This document shows positions 24,477 through 33,762 of a stretch of 49,835 nucleotides of DNA, piece by piece (positions within the stretch are counted from its first letter, which is position 1; the number at the start of each line of letters is the position of its first letter). Both the position numbers and the translations under genes were made by a program. The notes below the pieces were generated by a model, which saw only the letters and a program-made list of their open reading frames with translations, did no database searches and was not told where the DNA came from. The stretch is from Clostridium sp. CAG:302 (GTDB lineage: Bacteria > Bacillota_I > Bacilli_A > RF39 > UBA660), in assembly GCA_000431795.1 (NCBI GenBank), contig FR887372.1, positions 81,306 to 131,140 on the forward strand, in the 5' to 3' direction.

Positions 24477-24926
24477 TTATTTAGTTTTATATTTTAGTTT
24501 TAAAGTATGAATATATGGTGGTAAATACTTCTTCTTAGTATTTAATAGTTCTTCTTTAAGACCACTATAAAAACCATCTCTATCATATAAAATATCACCA
24601 TATATTAAATCTCTAGCACTTTCATACTTTCTTCTAATAAATATATCATTATCATAATCATCAGTAAGCGAATTATATATTTCAATTTTTATTCCTATAC
24701 TTTTATATAAACTATCTATCATTATATCAAATCTAGATAATTCTTCTTGTGATAGTAATTTATCACTAATTAATATCATTCTTACTACTGATAAACTATC
24801 TCTATATAAATAATTTATATATATTCCATTAATATTCTTATTAGTTTTATATATACTAGTAAGTAATCTTAATGAAAAACTTAATACTTCATAATTACTG
24901 CTGTCAATATATTCTGTTTTAATCAT
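24477..24926 (-). CDS. Hypothetical protein
   Basis: 149 residues, not recognised. The alternating pattern at residues 34-60 (INGIYINYLYRDSLSVVRMILISD) and the downstream ESARDLIYGDILYDRDGFY resemble the layout of nucleotidyltransferase-fold proteins, but the GSx10DxD motif is absent, so I assign no function. The start follows AAGGAGAC. It is the upstream neighbour of trmR on the same strand, separated by 68 bp. Confidence 0.55.
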   Translation of the reverse strand: MIKTEYIDSSNYEVLSFSLRLLTSIYKTNKNINGIYINYLYRDSLSVVRMILISDKLLSQEELSRFDIMIDSLYKSIGIKIEIYNSLTDDYDNDIFIRRKYESARDLIYGDILYDRDGFYSGLKEELLNTKKKYLPPYIHTLKLKYKTK

Positions 24927-24954
24927 TAATTATGTCTCCTTATAATTATTTATA

Positions 24955-25389
24955 CTACTTATATTTTTTTTGTCTTATATTAGGTTTAACATAGTCATAG
25001 GCATACTTTTCATTTAATCCATATCTAGTAGCCATATCTACACTATACTTAACTAAATTACCTGCTAGTGTAAAACCATTATTTCTATCATTATCATATA
25101 TATTTATTTCTTTTATTTTTATTGGTAAGTTTTTTCTTTGCTCATTTACATCTACTGTACTAATGCCTTCTTCAAGTATTACTAATTCTTTTAATCTTTC
25201 TTCTTCTTTAGTATTTGCTATTACTTCATCAGGAGTACTACACTCCATATAAGGGGTATCTTCTACTAATAGACAAGCACCATACTTTTGACTATTAAGA
25301 AATGAAAACATTAATATATCATCATTCCTTAAAGTTATTTCTATACAATAATGAGGATATTTTATTTCAAAGTTTTTATCTTTATTCAT
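24955..25389 (-). CDS. Hypothetical protein
   Basis: 144 residues from ATG 25389, preceded by AAAGGAAG; the GTG nine codons upstream is less likely. Soluble, beta-rich N-terminus (FEIKYPHYCIEITLRNDDILMF) and a C-terminal helical part (ATRYGLNEKYAYDYVKPNIRQKK). No domain is recognised. A promoter (25420-25448) is just upstream, so it heads a unit with the next hypothetical and possibly trmR-trhP. Confidence 0.55.
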   Translation of the reverse strand: MNKDKNFEIKYPHYCIEITLRNDDILMFSFLNSQKYGACLLVEDTPYMECSTPDEVIANTKEEERLKELVILEEGISTVDVNEQRKNLPIKIKEINIYDNDRNNGFTLAGNLVKYSVDMATRYGLNEKYAYDYVKPNIRQKKYK

Positions 25390-25419
25390 ATATATATTTC
25401 TTCCTTTCAATGCCACATT

Positions 25420-25448
25420 ATATTATCATAAAATAGTTATAAAGTCAA
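25420..25448 (-). promoter_or_regulatory. Promoter for the 24955 gene
   Basis: TTGACT (25443-25448), 17-nt spacer, TAATAT (25420-25425) on the minus strand. Confidence 0.65.
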
Positions 25449-25874
25449 ATTATATATACTTAATAGTATGTTTTCCTTTCATGTATTATTCTATCATTTA
25501 TTAATTATTTATTATTTAAATATTTCTTTTATTATTAATTATTATTAGAATATAATTATTATTAACTATAAGATAACGTTATAGTATCAATTAAATATTT
25601 ATACAAGCACTTTATAGAAAATTTATACTAAATATATACCTATGACTTATATATAATAGATATGTAGATATACTATTTATAGACTAGTATAGGCTATAAA
25701 TAGCACTGGAAGACTTTAGTCTGGAAGTGAAAATAAAATAATTATAATAATATATTTAGACTTTTTTCTTAATATTAACATATTATAATGATATAGTTAG
25801 GAATATTTTACTAGTTAACTACTAGTTTATATTACCCCACAATGCCTTATTTTATATACCTTTTCAATTTATAC
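25449..25874. other. AT-rich intergenic region with palindromes and one dual-hairpin element
   Basis: No gene is visible between the two divergent promoters. Besides element copy 5 it contains the palindromes ATAACGTTAT (25573-25582) and TAGTTAACTA (25812-25821, inside CTAGTTAACTACTAG), either of which could be an operator. The remainder is simple AT-rich sequence. Confidence 0.4.
25645..25741 (+). repeat. Dual-hairpin intergenic element, copy 5 (subfamily A), second stem broken
   Basis: Head 25647-25664 is exact. Hairpin 1 is CTATTTATAG / CTATAAATAG (25673-25703) with loop ACTAGTATAGG. Hairpin 2 arms are CACTGGAAG (25704-25712) and CTGGAAGTG (25721-25729). The outer CACT/AGTG and inner AG/CT pair, but the middle GGA faces GGA. 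The tail is AAAATAAAATAA. Confidence 0.8.
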
Positions 25875-25903
25875 TTGCATTATCTATTTTTTTGTAGTAT
25901 AAT
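25875..25903 (+). promoter_or_regulatory. Consensus-like promoter for the 25942 gene
   Basis: TTGCAT (25875-25880), 17-nt spacer, TATAAT (25898-25903). Confidence 0.8.
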
Positions 25904-25941
25904 TGTTTTTCGTCCGCAGAAAAAGAAAGGAATGATTAATT

Positions 25942-26409
25942 ATGTTAAATAATAAAGAAAAAGAAGTAGTAAAGAATTACTATCTAGAAGATTATATTAA
26001 TACTATTAGATATATTTTAACTTTTGATGAAGATGTTAATAATAAATATAGTGTATATATTGAAAATAAAATTTCTGATAATGATATGTCATCATTACTA
26101 ATTAGAATTATGTCTAATAAGATTGGTAATGTTAATGGTGATTTATTATTAAATAAAGAAATTAAAGGATTTGTACCTAGTGATGTAGCAAATGAAATAG
26201 TTAATGAAATTAAAAATCATTTTGCTCACAATCATTATATTGTTTATTCTTCAGTTAACACTATAAGCAAAATTCAAATCTTACAAAATGAGAGATTTGC
26301 TGTTAATATTAAGTTAAATAGTGAAGAAGAAGTGGAAGAAGCCATTGCTTTTAATGACAATATTAATTCTAAAGATAGGCATGCTACAAGAGTATTAAAG
26401 ATGATTTAA
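25942..26409 (+). CDS. Hypothetical soluble protein
   Basis: 155 residues, acidic, with no signal or membrane segment. The N-terminal helix (NNKEKEVVKNYYLEDYINTIRYIL) is followed by a mixed alpha/beta part (AHNHYIVYSSVNTISKIQIL, RFAVNIKLNSEEEVEEAIAFN). Not recognised. It has its own strong promoter and an AAAGGAATG ribosome binding site. The pseudouridine synthase gene follows 54 bp later. Confidence 0.6.
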   Translation: MLNNKEKEVVKNYYLEDYINTIRYILTFDEDVNNKYSVYIENKISDNDMSSLLIRIMSNKIGNVNGDLLLNKEIKGFVPSDVANEIVNEIKNHFAHNHYIVYSSVNTISKIQILQNERFAVNIKLNSEEEVEEAIAFNDNINSKDRHATRVLKMI

Positions 26410-26463
26410 TACTTTTTTTCTTAACTAAAATAATGTATAATATATATAGATGAGGTAATTGAT

Positions 26464-27300
26464 ATGAAATATATTTGTGATAAAGAAGATGAGTTATTTA
26501 ACTATTTAAAAATTAATATAAGTAATAAATCTAAGAATAATATTAAGAGTTTACTTAAGAATGAATGTATACTAGTTAATAATAATATTGTTACCAAGTA
26601 TAATTATATAGTTAAAACTGGTGATATTATTGAAGTTAATAAAAGTAAAAAAATTAATAGTGAACTGGATATTATATATGAAGATGATAATATTATTGTG
26701 GTTAATAAACCTAGTAAGTTACTTACTATTTCTAATAAAAATGAGAAAGATAATACTTTATATAGAATGGTATCTAATTATTTAAAGAAGGAAAAGAAGA
26801 AGGTATTTGTAATACATAGACTTGATTATGATACTTCAGGAATTATTATGTTTGCTAAGAATAAAGAAGTACAGGAATTATATCAAAGTAAATGGAATGA
26901 ACTTGCTAAGATAAGAGAATATACTGCGATAGTTGAAGGAATAACTGATAATAAAGGGCATATTGAGTCATATCTTAAACAGACTAAAACTCTTCTTGTT
27001 TATTCTTCAAAAAATAAGGACGGTTATTTTGCAGTTACTGATTATGAAAGAATTATGTATAATAATAAGTATTCAATGCTTAAGATTCATATTTCTACCG
27101 GCAGAAGAAATCAAATTAGATGCCATATGCATGATATTAAGCATCCTATACTAGGAGATTCCCGCTATAATTCTAAATATAATCCTCTTGGCAGACTAGC
27201 TCTTCATGCTAATAAACTGGTTATTACCAATCCTATTAGTAAAAAAGAACTTACCTTTGTAAGTAAGATTCCTTTAGAATTTTATAATTTAGTTAAGTAA
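26464..27300 (+). CDS. RluA-family pseudouridine synthase
   Basis: 278 residues. An S4-like N-terminal domain (LLKNECILVNNNIVTKYNYIVKTGDIIEVN) is followed by the catalytic domain: VIHRLDYDTSGIIMFAKN (HRLDxxTSG with the catalytic Asp) and ISTGRRNQIRCHM, then HPILGDSRY. These are the RluA/RluD-group motifs. The enzyme isomerises uridines in rRNA or tRNA. Which position cannot be inferred here. The start ATG follows GAGGTAATTGAT. It ends at a strong terminator. Confidence 0.93.
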   Translation: MKYICDKEDELFNYLKINISNKSKNNIKSLLKNECILVNNNIVTKYNYIVKTGDIIEVNKSKKINSELDIIYEDDNIIVVNKPSKLLTISNKNEKDNTLYRMVSNYLKKEKKKVFVIHRLDYDTSGIIMFAKNKEVQELYQSKWNELAKIREYTAIVEGITDNKGHIESYLKQTKTLLVYSSKNKDGYFAVTDYERIMYNNKYSMLKIHISTGRRNQIRCHMHDIKHPILGDSRYNSKYNPLGRLALHANKLVITNPISKKELTFVSKIPLEFYNLVK

Positions 27301-27302
27301 TT

Positions 27303-27328
27303 AACACTTCAAGTTTGAAGTGTTTTTT
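27303..27328. terminator. Terminator between convergent genes
   Basis: AACACTTCAA (27303-27312) pairs with TTGAAGTGTT (27315-27324), with TTTTTT on the plus strand. It lies between the pseudouridine synthase (+) and the DUF1292 gene (-). Confidence 0.8.
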
Positions 27329-27578
27329 ATTCTATACTTGATAGTATTTCTTTAACAGCATTTTGAACTTCTTGTCTTTCGTCATTATCTTCGATATCTT
27401 CGATTATGTCATAACCTTCACTATCTTTTACTAATCTTGATACTAAAATATTAGAATTTTCTTCATCACTATCTACTGAATATACCAAATAGTCTTTATT
27501 TTTATAAGTAAAAGCTGTTATTACTTCAGCATCATGTTCTAGATTGTTTTCATCTACTACTTTGAACTTATCATCCAT
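27327..27578 (-). CDS. DUF1292 family protein (second of a pair)
   Basis: 83 residues, strongly acidic. The pattern DDKFKVVDENNLEHDAEVITAFTY, DYLVYS, ILVSRLVKD, GYDIIEDIEDNDE is that of DUF1292, a small widespread Firmicute family of unknown function (often near yrrK/ruvX and yrzL genes). Its start overlaps the end of the upstream DUF1292 gene by 8 nt, so they are coupled paralogs. Confidence 0.8.
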   Translation of the reverse strand: MDDKFKVVDENNLEHDAEVITAFTYKNKDYLVYSVDSDEENSNILVSRLVKDSEGYDIIEDIEDNDERQEVQNAVKEILSSIE

Positions 27579-27831
27579 TATTTATCACTCCCATCATATC
27601 TTGTACTATTTCCATAGCTTTTTTTAATATTTTTTCATCTTCTATTTCTTCAATATAGTCATAGCCTTCCCTATCAGTTTTTATATAGGCTACATTTAGT
27701 GAGGATTCATCTCCATCAAAATCTGATACAGAGAATAAGGCTATTTCTCTATCATCATCGGGTAGTTTAAATATTGAAATTATATCCCCTAATTTAAATT
27801 CATTCTTTTCATCTATTATATTAAATTCCAT
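27571..27831 (-). CDS. DUF1292 family protein (first of a pair)
   Basis: 86 residues. It shares the layout of the next gene: KNEFKLGDIISIFKLPDDDREIALFSV, NVAYIKTDREGYDYIEEIEDEKI. Acidic and cytoplasmic, function unknown. It lies 7 bp downstream of the large coiled-coil membrane protein gene on the same strand. Confidence 0.75.
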   Translation of the reverse strand: MEFNIIDEKNEFKLGDIISIFKLPDDDREIALFSVSDFDGDESSLNVAYIKTDREGYDYIEEIEDEKILKKAMEIVQDMMGVINNG

Positions 27832-27838
27832 ATCATAC

Positions 27839-29563
27839 CTACCTATTAATTATACTACCAATACCCATAAATATAATGGCCGCTAGGGCAAAAACACTAA
27901 TAATAGTTAGAGCTACTGTGCCTACATAACCAGCATTTGAATTAACTTTTATTCTCTTTAAAGCAGCTTCTTTTTGTCTATTTGCTATGCGTACCTCTTC
28001 TATTCTTGCTTGTAATTCTTGTCTCTTAATATCATTTTTCATGTTTTCTCTAAGATAATCAAATGGTTTCTTAATAGCATCTATTACTGCTTTAGTAGTA
28101 CCTACTATCTTTCCTTTAGCGGTATTTATTTTTTGACAAGTATTTTCCTTAAATTTAGCAGTTCTATTTACGATTCTATAATCTAAATGCTTGTCAACTT
28201 TTTCACCATAAACCATTTCCATTGCTTCTTTTCTAGAGTAATTTTCTTCTTTTCTTAATCTAGATACTTCTTTTTTTTCTCTAAAGTAATTATTAAAAGA
28301 TTTATATTTATCATTTATGTATTCTTTAGTTCTTTTAGGTATATTTGTTACATGTGTTTTAACATTATTGTATTTTTGAATAGTTCCTTCGGCAAAATTA
28401 ACTGCTTTTGTTTTAATAGTAATTCTTTTATTTAATAACTTATTATTCATATTTACAAAAGCTAGTTCAACTTGTTTATCAATATTCCATACTTTTGGTA
28501 ATAACTTTTTAAAGTTTCCTAGGCTCACCTTACTTTTAATACAAGTAAAGGCTTTCTTCATATCCACTTTATGTTTTCTCCTAAAGGTTACTGGTACTGG
28601 ATGTAATTTTATTTTATTTCTTTCGCACATACTTATTAAATCTGGAAGAGTAAGTGGTTTAGGTCTCGGATCATAATGACCATATATATATGGATTTTCC
28701 TCCTCTAATGATGGTGCTTTAGTAGATTGTTTTACCGGTTCAACTATTGTGGGCTTTACATATATTTCATCTAGTTTTGCATCAAGATTTTTTTGTGGTT
28801 CTAAAGGTGCCTGTACTTTCTGAGGTTCTTCTTTCTTAGGAACTTCTTTAGATGAGTTCATACTTTTCTTTATAGTATTTAATTCTCTTACTGTTTCATT
28901 AAATCTACCTTGATAAGCTCTTGGTATAGAGTATTTTTTACCATTATAAGTAACAATCATTTTCTTTCCTTGGTTTGGTAATTTGCTACTATTAAATATT
29001 CTTTGAAGTCTCTCTTCTAGTTCTTTTTGTTTTTCTTCAGGTGTTAGTTCTTCATAACTCTTTATTGGTAATTCATAGTCTCTACTGGTAGTTTCTACTT
29101 GTTCTTCAGTCTCAGCAGGAACATCATCCACGAGTGTTATAATACCTTCTAGTTCTTTGTATTCACTATTAAATCTTCTTCTTAATTCACTTTTCTCTTT
29201 AGCAAGTCTATTGTATTCTTCAAGGAGAGATTTATCAATATACTTTTTTCTTCCCTCGCTAGATAATGTCTCAGTCTTTTCGCCATTACTTTTCTTAGAT
29301 AATTTTTCAATAGTTTGTAGTTCACCTACTAATCTATCAAATTCTTTCTTAGTTTCATAATATTTAGTTACTTTATCTAATTTTTCTTTATCATAGTTCT
29401 GAAGAGATTTACTAATTTGATTTAGATTAGCTCCTATTTCGTTGATTCTTTTAATACTTTCTTGATCGCTTTTACCTGACAAACTAAGTAGTTCACTATT
29501 TAAATTATCTCTAATACTAGTTAGGGTTAGATACTTATTTAATTCTTCTAATAAATTATTCAT
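27839..29563 (-). CDS. Large coiled-coil protein with C-terminal transmembrane anchor
   Basis: 574 residues, not recognised. The N-terminal 150 residues are strongly helical coiled coil (NLLEELNKYLTL to SEYKELEGIITLV). A proline/glutamate-rich linker follows (VPKKEEPQKVQAPLEPQ), then a basic, lysine-rich helical region (about 350-540) and one terminal membrane helix (VGTVALTIISVFALAAIIFMGIGSI). The tail-anchored layout and basic cytoplasmic body suggest a membrane-tethered structural or nucleic-acid-associated protein, which is inference. It starts 7 bp after phosphoketolase. Confidence 0.55.
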   Translation of the reverse strand: MNNLLEELNKYLTLTSIRDNLNSELLSLSGKSDQESIKRINEIGANLNQISKSLQNYDKEKLDKVTKYYETKKEFDRLVGELQTIEKLSKKSNGEKTETLSSEGRKKYIDKSLLEEYNRLAKEKSELRRRFNSEYKELEGIITLVDDVPAETEEQVETTSRDYELPIKSYEELTPEEKQKELEERLQRIFNSSKLPNQGKKMIVTYNGKKYSIPRAYQGRFNETVRELNTIKKSMNSSKEVPKKEEPQKVQAPLEPQKNLDAKLDEIYVKPTIVEPVKQSTKAPSLEEENPYIYGHYDPRPKPLTLPDLISMCERNKIKLHPVPVTFRRKHKVDMKKAFTCIKSKVSLGNFKKLLPKVWNIDKQVELAFVNMNNKLLNKRITIKTKAVNFAEGTIQKYNNVKTHVTNIPKRTKEYINDKYKSFNNYFREKKEVSRLRKEENYSRKEAMEMVYGEKVDKHLDYRIVNRTAKFKENTCQKINTAKGKIVGTTKAVIDAIKKPFDYLRENMKNDIKRQELQARIEEVRIANRQKEAALKRIKVNSNAGYVGTVALTIISVFALAAIIFMGIGSIINR

Positions 29564-29569
29564 ACTTTA

Positions 29570-31903
29570 TTACTCCCATCTGAAATTTCTTACTTCTTCA
29601 GTTTCAATACCATATTCTTTTATATATTCATCATGATACTTTAACTTTTCTTCCATTATTTTTATTATTTCTTTACCCTTTTTAGTTTTATATATATCTA
29701 GATGTTTAATTACATCAATAACGATATGATATCTATCTATTTCATTTTTAACTCGCATATCAAATGGTGTTGTTATAGTTCCTTCTTCCATATAACCATG
29801 TACTGAAACATTTTTGTTTTCTCTTTCATAAGTGAATTCATGTATTAATGTTGGATAACCATGATAATTAAATATTATTGGTTTATCTTTGGTGAATAGT
29901 TTGTTATATTCTTCACCAGTTAAACCGTGAGGATGTCTTGTATTTGGCTGTAGTTTCATTAGATCTACTACATTAATAAATCTTACTTTTACTTCTGGTA
30001 AGTATTCTCTTAGTAGTTTGACTGCCGCTATGTTTTCTAGTGTTGGAGCATCTCCGATGGAAACTAGTACAACATCAGTACCTTTTTTATCATTACTAGC
30101 AAATTCCCACTTTCCTAGTCCTTTAGCACAGTGTTCTTTTGCCTCATCCATAGTTAACCACTGCGGTCTCATATGTTTGGAAGCAACAATTACATTGATA
30201 TAATTCTTAGTTTTGATAATATGGTCGTAGCAGGATAATAGACAGTTAGAATCTGGTGGCAAGTATACTCTTACGATATCAGCTTTCTTATTGGCTAAAT
30301 GATCGATAAAGCCTGGATCTTGATGAGTATAACCATTATGATCCTGCTGCCAAACATTTGATGTTAAGATATAGTTTAATGAAGCAATATCTTTACGCCA
30401 TGGTAGTTCATTACATACTTTTAACCATTTGGCATGCTGACTAGCCATAGAATCTATTATTCTAATAAAGGCTTCATAAGAAGCAAATGTTCCATGTCTA
30501 CCTGTTAGTAGATAACCTTCTAACCAGCCTTCACAAGCATGTTCACTAAGATATGAATCCATTACTCTACCATCAACACTTAGGTATTCATCATTATCTT
30601 TCTTAGTTAGATACCAGTCTCTATTTGTTACTTCAAAGACTTTATTTAATCTATTACTCATAGTTTCATCTGGTCCAAATAATCTATAATTAGTAGGATT
30701 TTCTTTAATGATATCACGAATAAACTCTCCTAGTACACGCATATCTTCTTTTTCTATAGAACCTGGTTTATCTACTTTGACAGCATATTTATCTATACTT
30801 GGTACTTTTAATTCTTTTAAAAGAATTCCCCCATTAGCATAAGGACTACTACCCATTGGATGGAATGGTACTAAGTCTTTAATATATTTTTTAATGCTTC
30901 CATCATCATTAAATAATTCTTCAGGATGATAACTTTTTAGCCAAGATTCTAATAGTTTTAGATCTTCATCAGTATCTAAAGTTATTGGTACCTGATGACT
31001 ACGAAATGTTCCTTCAATCTTTAAGTCATGAACTATTTTAGGTCCTGTCCATCCTTTAGGAGTTCTTAGAACAATCATCGGCCATCTTACTCTTTCTACT
31101 TTATTATTATATCTAGCATTATATTGTATTTTCTTTATTTCTTTTATTATGGTATCTAAAGTATTTGCCATACTTTTATGTAACTCATAAGTATTACTGC
31201 CACTTACTAAGTATGGTTTCCAACCATAACCCCATAATAATGATGATAATTCGTCATCACTTATTCTAGCTAAAATAGTTGGATTACTTATCTTATAACC
31301 ATTTAAATGTAATATAGGAAGAACCGCTCCATCTGTTTTAGGATTTAAAAATTTATTTGAGTGCCAGCTAGTGGCCAATGGACCAGTTTCGGCTTCACCA
31401 TCACCCACTACACAAGCAGCAATTAAATCAGGATTGTCAAAGACTGCCCCAAAAGCATGAAGTAGACTATAACCTAGTTCACCACCTTCGTTAATTGATC
31501 CTGGTACTGTTGGAGCTACATGAGATGATACTCCTCCGGGAAAAGAAAACTGTTTAAATAATTTCTTTAAGCCATCATAGTCTTCAGTTATATCTTTATA
31601 TACATTTGAATATGTTCCTTCAATATAAACATTTGATATAAGGGCATTACCTCCATGACCTGGTCCAGATATATATATCATATTTAAATCATTATTTTTT
31701 ATTACCCTATTTAAATGAGTATAGATAAAGTTTTGTCCTGGTACTGTACCCCAATGACCAACGATTTTCTTCTTAACATCACTCCACTTTAACTCTTCTT
31801 TCAAAAGAGGATTATCTAATAGATATAACTGACCTACTGATAAGTAATTAGCACATCTAAAATATGAATCTAACTGTTTTATTTCTTTTTTACTAATACT
31901 CAT
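29570..31903 (-). CDS. xfp: Xylulose-5-phosphate/fructose-6-phosphate phosphoketolase
   Basis: 777 residues, full length for the family. Signatures are GHWGTVPGQNFIYTHLNR near the N-terminus, ISGPGHGGNA, VVGDGEAETGPLA (ThDP-binding GDG), KTPKGWTGP-like RTPKGWTGP, DHNGYTHQDPGFIDHL and NYHGYPTLIHEF. It cleaves xylulose-5-P (and F6P) with phosphate to acetyl-P plus glyceraldehyde-3-P (or erythrose-4-P), the key step of heterofermentative or bifid-type sugar use. Together with class III fbp at 45.7 kb it hints at a pentose/fructose-phosphate shunt lifestyle. Promoter 31932-31960. Confidence 0.97.
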   Translation of the reverse strand: MSISKKEIKQLDSYFRCANYLSVGQLYLLDNPLLKEELKWSDVKKKIVGHWGTVPGQNFIYTHLNRVIKNNDLNMIYISGPGHGGNALISNVYIEGTYSNVYKDITEDYDGLKKLFKQFSFPGGVSSHVAPTVPGSINEGGELGYSLLHAFGAVFDNPDLIAACVVGDGEAETGPLATSWHSNKFLNPKTDGAVLPILHLNGYKISNPTILARISDDELSSLLWGYGWKPYLVSGSNTYELHKSMANTLDTIIKEIKKIQYNARYNNKVERVRWPMIVLRTPKGWTGPKIVHDLKIEGTFRSHQVPITLDTDEDLKLLESWLKSYHPEELFNDDGSIKKYIKDLVPFHPMGSSPYANGGILLKELKVPSIDKYAVKVDKPGSIEKEDMRVLGEFIRDIIKENPTNYRLFGPDETMSNRLNKVFEVTNRDWYLTKKDNDEYLSVDGRVMDSYLSEHACEGWLEGYLLTGRHGTFASYEAFIRIIDSMASQHAKWLKVCNELPWRKDIASLNYILTSNVWQQDHNGYTHQDPGFIDHLANKKADIVRVYLPPDSNCLLSCYDHIIKTKNYINVIVASKHMRPQWLTMDEAKEHCAKGLGKWEFASNDKKGTDVVLVSIGDAPTLENIAAVKLLREYLPEVKVRFINVVDLMKLQPNTRHPHGLTGEEYNKLFTKDKPIIFNYHGYPTLIHEFTYERENKNVSVHGYMEEGTITTPFDMRVKNEIDRYHIVIDVIKHLDIYKTKKGKEIIKIMEEKLKYHDEYIKEYGIETEEVRNFRWE

Positions 31904-31931
31904 GTTCTCACATCCTTATTATTCTATAATT

Positions 31932-31960
31932 AGTATAGCATAAATAAAAAAGTCATGCAA
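31932..31960 (-). promoter_or_regulatory. Promoter for xfp
   Basis: TTGCAT (31955-31960), 17-nt spacer, TATACT (31932-31937) on the minus strand. On the other strand TATAAT at 31990-31995 lies 20 nt ahead of the divergent femAB-like start; its -35 is unclear. Confidence 0.75.
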
Positions 31961-32015
31961 TAAGTATTTTAATTTAATTTTTTTTATGTTATAATTATGA
32001 CTGTGGAGGTATTAT

Positions 32016-33206
32016 ATGAAAATAATAGAACTTACTGATATTCAATTTAAGAACTATGCTAAAATACATAGTGCTAGAAATTATATGCAGACTACTGAAT
32101 ATGCAAGCACTATGAAGAATTATAGTAGATTATATTTAGGTTTTATTAATGAGAACGATAATACCTTAATGGGAGCTACTCTACTTTTAGAGAGAGAGAT
32201 TCTTAAGTTTAAGGTTGGATATGTACCTGGATGTTTTTTGATTGACTATGATAATGATAATTTATTTAAAGATTTTATTAATACTTTAAAAGATTATTTA
32301 AAGACTAAAAAGTATGTATATTTGACCACCGATAATATTACTACTTATAAAATGTTTGATAAGAATGGTCAGGTATTATATTTTGATACTAATATTATTA
32401 AGATTATGGATGAACTATCTTTTAGAAAGAATGAAAAAGTACCTTTTAGAAAAGTAGTCCTAGAAACTGAAAAGACTCCTAATGAGACTTATAAGATGTT
32501 TAATTCTAATACTAAAAGAAATATTAATTTAGCTCTTCAGAGAGCAATTACTATATATAGAGATGAAAATAATAATATTGATACTATGCTTAATATTGAT
32601 TCTAATATAAATAAAGACAGAATTAAGAATATACTTGATAATTTTAATGGCAATGATAATAAAGCAGAAATATATTTTGCTAAAATAGATCCTGAGAAAT
32701 ATATTAATAACTATCGTTTTCTACTAAAAAAAGAAGATGAAAATAATGATAAATTAAATAGTATGATGCAAGATTTTTCTATTAATAAAACTGCTTCACT
32801 AATCAATAAAAAGATGGAATCTGATAAAGCTATAACTAAGTATAATAATGAAATTATTAAAGCTACTAATATATATACTAAGTATACTAAAGGTACTAAT
32901 ATTGGTGCTATACTTATAGTTAAGAATAATAGAGAAATATATTTTATGGATGAAGTATATAATAAAGAACTATCTAAGTTTTATTCTTCTCATTTAATTA
33001 AATGGGAAATTATCAAGAAATATCTTGATGAAGGATATAAGATATTTAACTTTGGTTCTATTAAGAATATGGATAAGAATAATGGTAACTATTTATTTAA
33101 AATGGGATTTGGTGGAGAAGTATATGAAACTATTGGAAGTTATGATTTGGTAATTAATAAATGGTTATATGGTATTGTTAAATTAATTAGTAAGATAAAA
33201 AAATAA
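32016..33206 (+). CDS. FemAB-family peptidoglycan interpeptide-bridge transferase
   Basis: 396 residues. A GNAT-like double fold with the FemABX pattern: N-terminal DIQFKNYAKIHSARNYMQTTEYA, an internal helical arm (residues about 245-285), and C-terminal IYFMDEVYNKELSKFYSSHLIKWEIIK, FNFGSIKNMDKNNGNYLFKMGFGGE. The family adds amino acids (Gly, Ala, Ser) from aminoacyl-tRNA to lipid II stem peptides (family knowledge). The amino acid used here is not predictable. The ribosome binding site is GGAGGT. Its terminator is 33205-33228. Confidence 0.9.
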   Translation: MKIIELTDIQFKNYAKIHSARNYMQTTEYASTMKNYSRLYLGFINENDNTLMGATLLLEREILKFKVGYVPGCFLIDYDNDNLFKDFINTLKDYLKTKKYVYLTTDNITTYKMFDKNGQVLYFDTNIIKIMDELSFRKNEKVPFRKVVLETEKTPNETYKMFNSNTKRNINLALQRAITIYRDENNNIDTMLNIDSNINKDRIKNILDNFNGNDNKAEIYFAKIDPEKYINNYRFLLKKEDENNDKLNSMMQDFSINKTASLINKKMESDKAITKYNNEIIKATNIYTKYTKGTNIGAILIVKNNREIYFMDEVYNKELSKFYSSHLIKWEIIKKYLDEGYKIFNFGSIKNMDKNNGNYLFKMGFGGEVYETIGSYDLVINKWLYGIVKLISKIKK

Positions 33207-33228
33207 ACTACCTTTTTGGTAGTTTTTA
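33205..33228 (+). terminator. Terminator of the femAB-like gene
   Basis: AAACTACC (33205-33212) pairs with GGTAGTTT (33218-33225) on a T5 loop, T-tail following; element copy 6 begins directly after. Confidence 0.75.
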
Positions 33229-33325
33229 TGTGTGCACTCTATAGTCTATGGTCTATAGAGTGTTTATTTGAGCCAAAGTATTGCCCTAAAATAAATATAT
33301 CAGCCATATCTATTATATATAAGCA
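33228..33325 (-). repeat. Dual-hairpin intergenic element, copy 6 (subfamily B)
   Basis: Minus-strand copy. Hairpin 2 is CACTCTATAG / CTATAGAGTG (33235-33262). Hairpin 1 is TTTATTTGAG / CTAAAATAAA (33263-33295) with one mismatch and a 13-nt loop. The head complement is at 33305-33322. Confidence 0.85.
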
Positions 33326-33344
33326 GGAAGTAATGACAAATATT

Positions 33345-33743
33345 TTATATTATTATATTAAATATTATAGTAAGGATAATACCTAGAAAGACTCCTAGTA
33401 ATGTTTCTATAGGTTTATGACCTAGTCTATCATTTAAGTTAGAATTAGTTATTCTATTTAGTATATAGGCATGTTTACTGCTTTCATATCTTATACCCAT
33501 AGAATCGTATATTATTAAAAGAGAAAATATTATTACTATACTTGTTAAGGGGTTATTTATTCCATAGTTTAAATAAATCATCGTACTAAGAGAGGACACC
33601 AAACTACTATGAGTACTAGGCATTCCACCCATTCCATCAAATAATCTTAGTATGTTTATTTTCTTTGTTTTAATAGTTTCTATTATAAATTTAATACACT
33701 GAGTAATTACTCCTACAAAAAGAGGAATAATAATATATTTCAT
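33345..33743 (-). CDS. Divergent PAP2-family membrane protein (YuiD-like)
   Basis: 132 residues, mostly hydrophobic. GGMPSTHSSLVSSLSTMIYLNYG carries the PSxxHSS-like PAP2 phosphatase motif, and LGHKPIETLLGVFLG the later His. This matches the small DUF212/YuiD 'divergent PAP2' family, probable lipid-phosphate phosphatases (family knowledge). The start follows AGGTGGTATAA. It lies 20 bp downstream of recO. Confidence 0.85.
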   Translation of the reverse strand: MKYIIIPLFVGVITQCIKFIIETIKTKKINILRLFDGMGGMPSTHSSLVSSLSTMIYLNYGINNPLTSIVIIFSLLIIYDSMGIRYESSKHAYILNRITNSNLNDRLGHKPIETLLGVFLGIILTIIFNIII

Positions 33744-33762
33744 TTATACCACCTAGTATATT

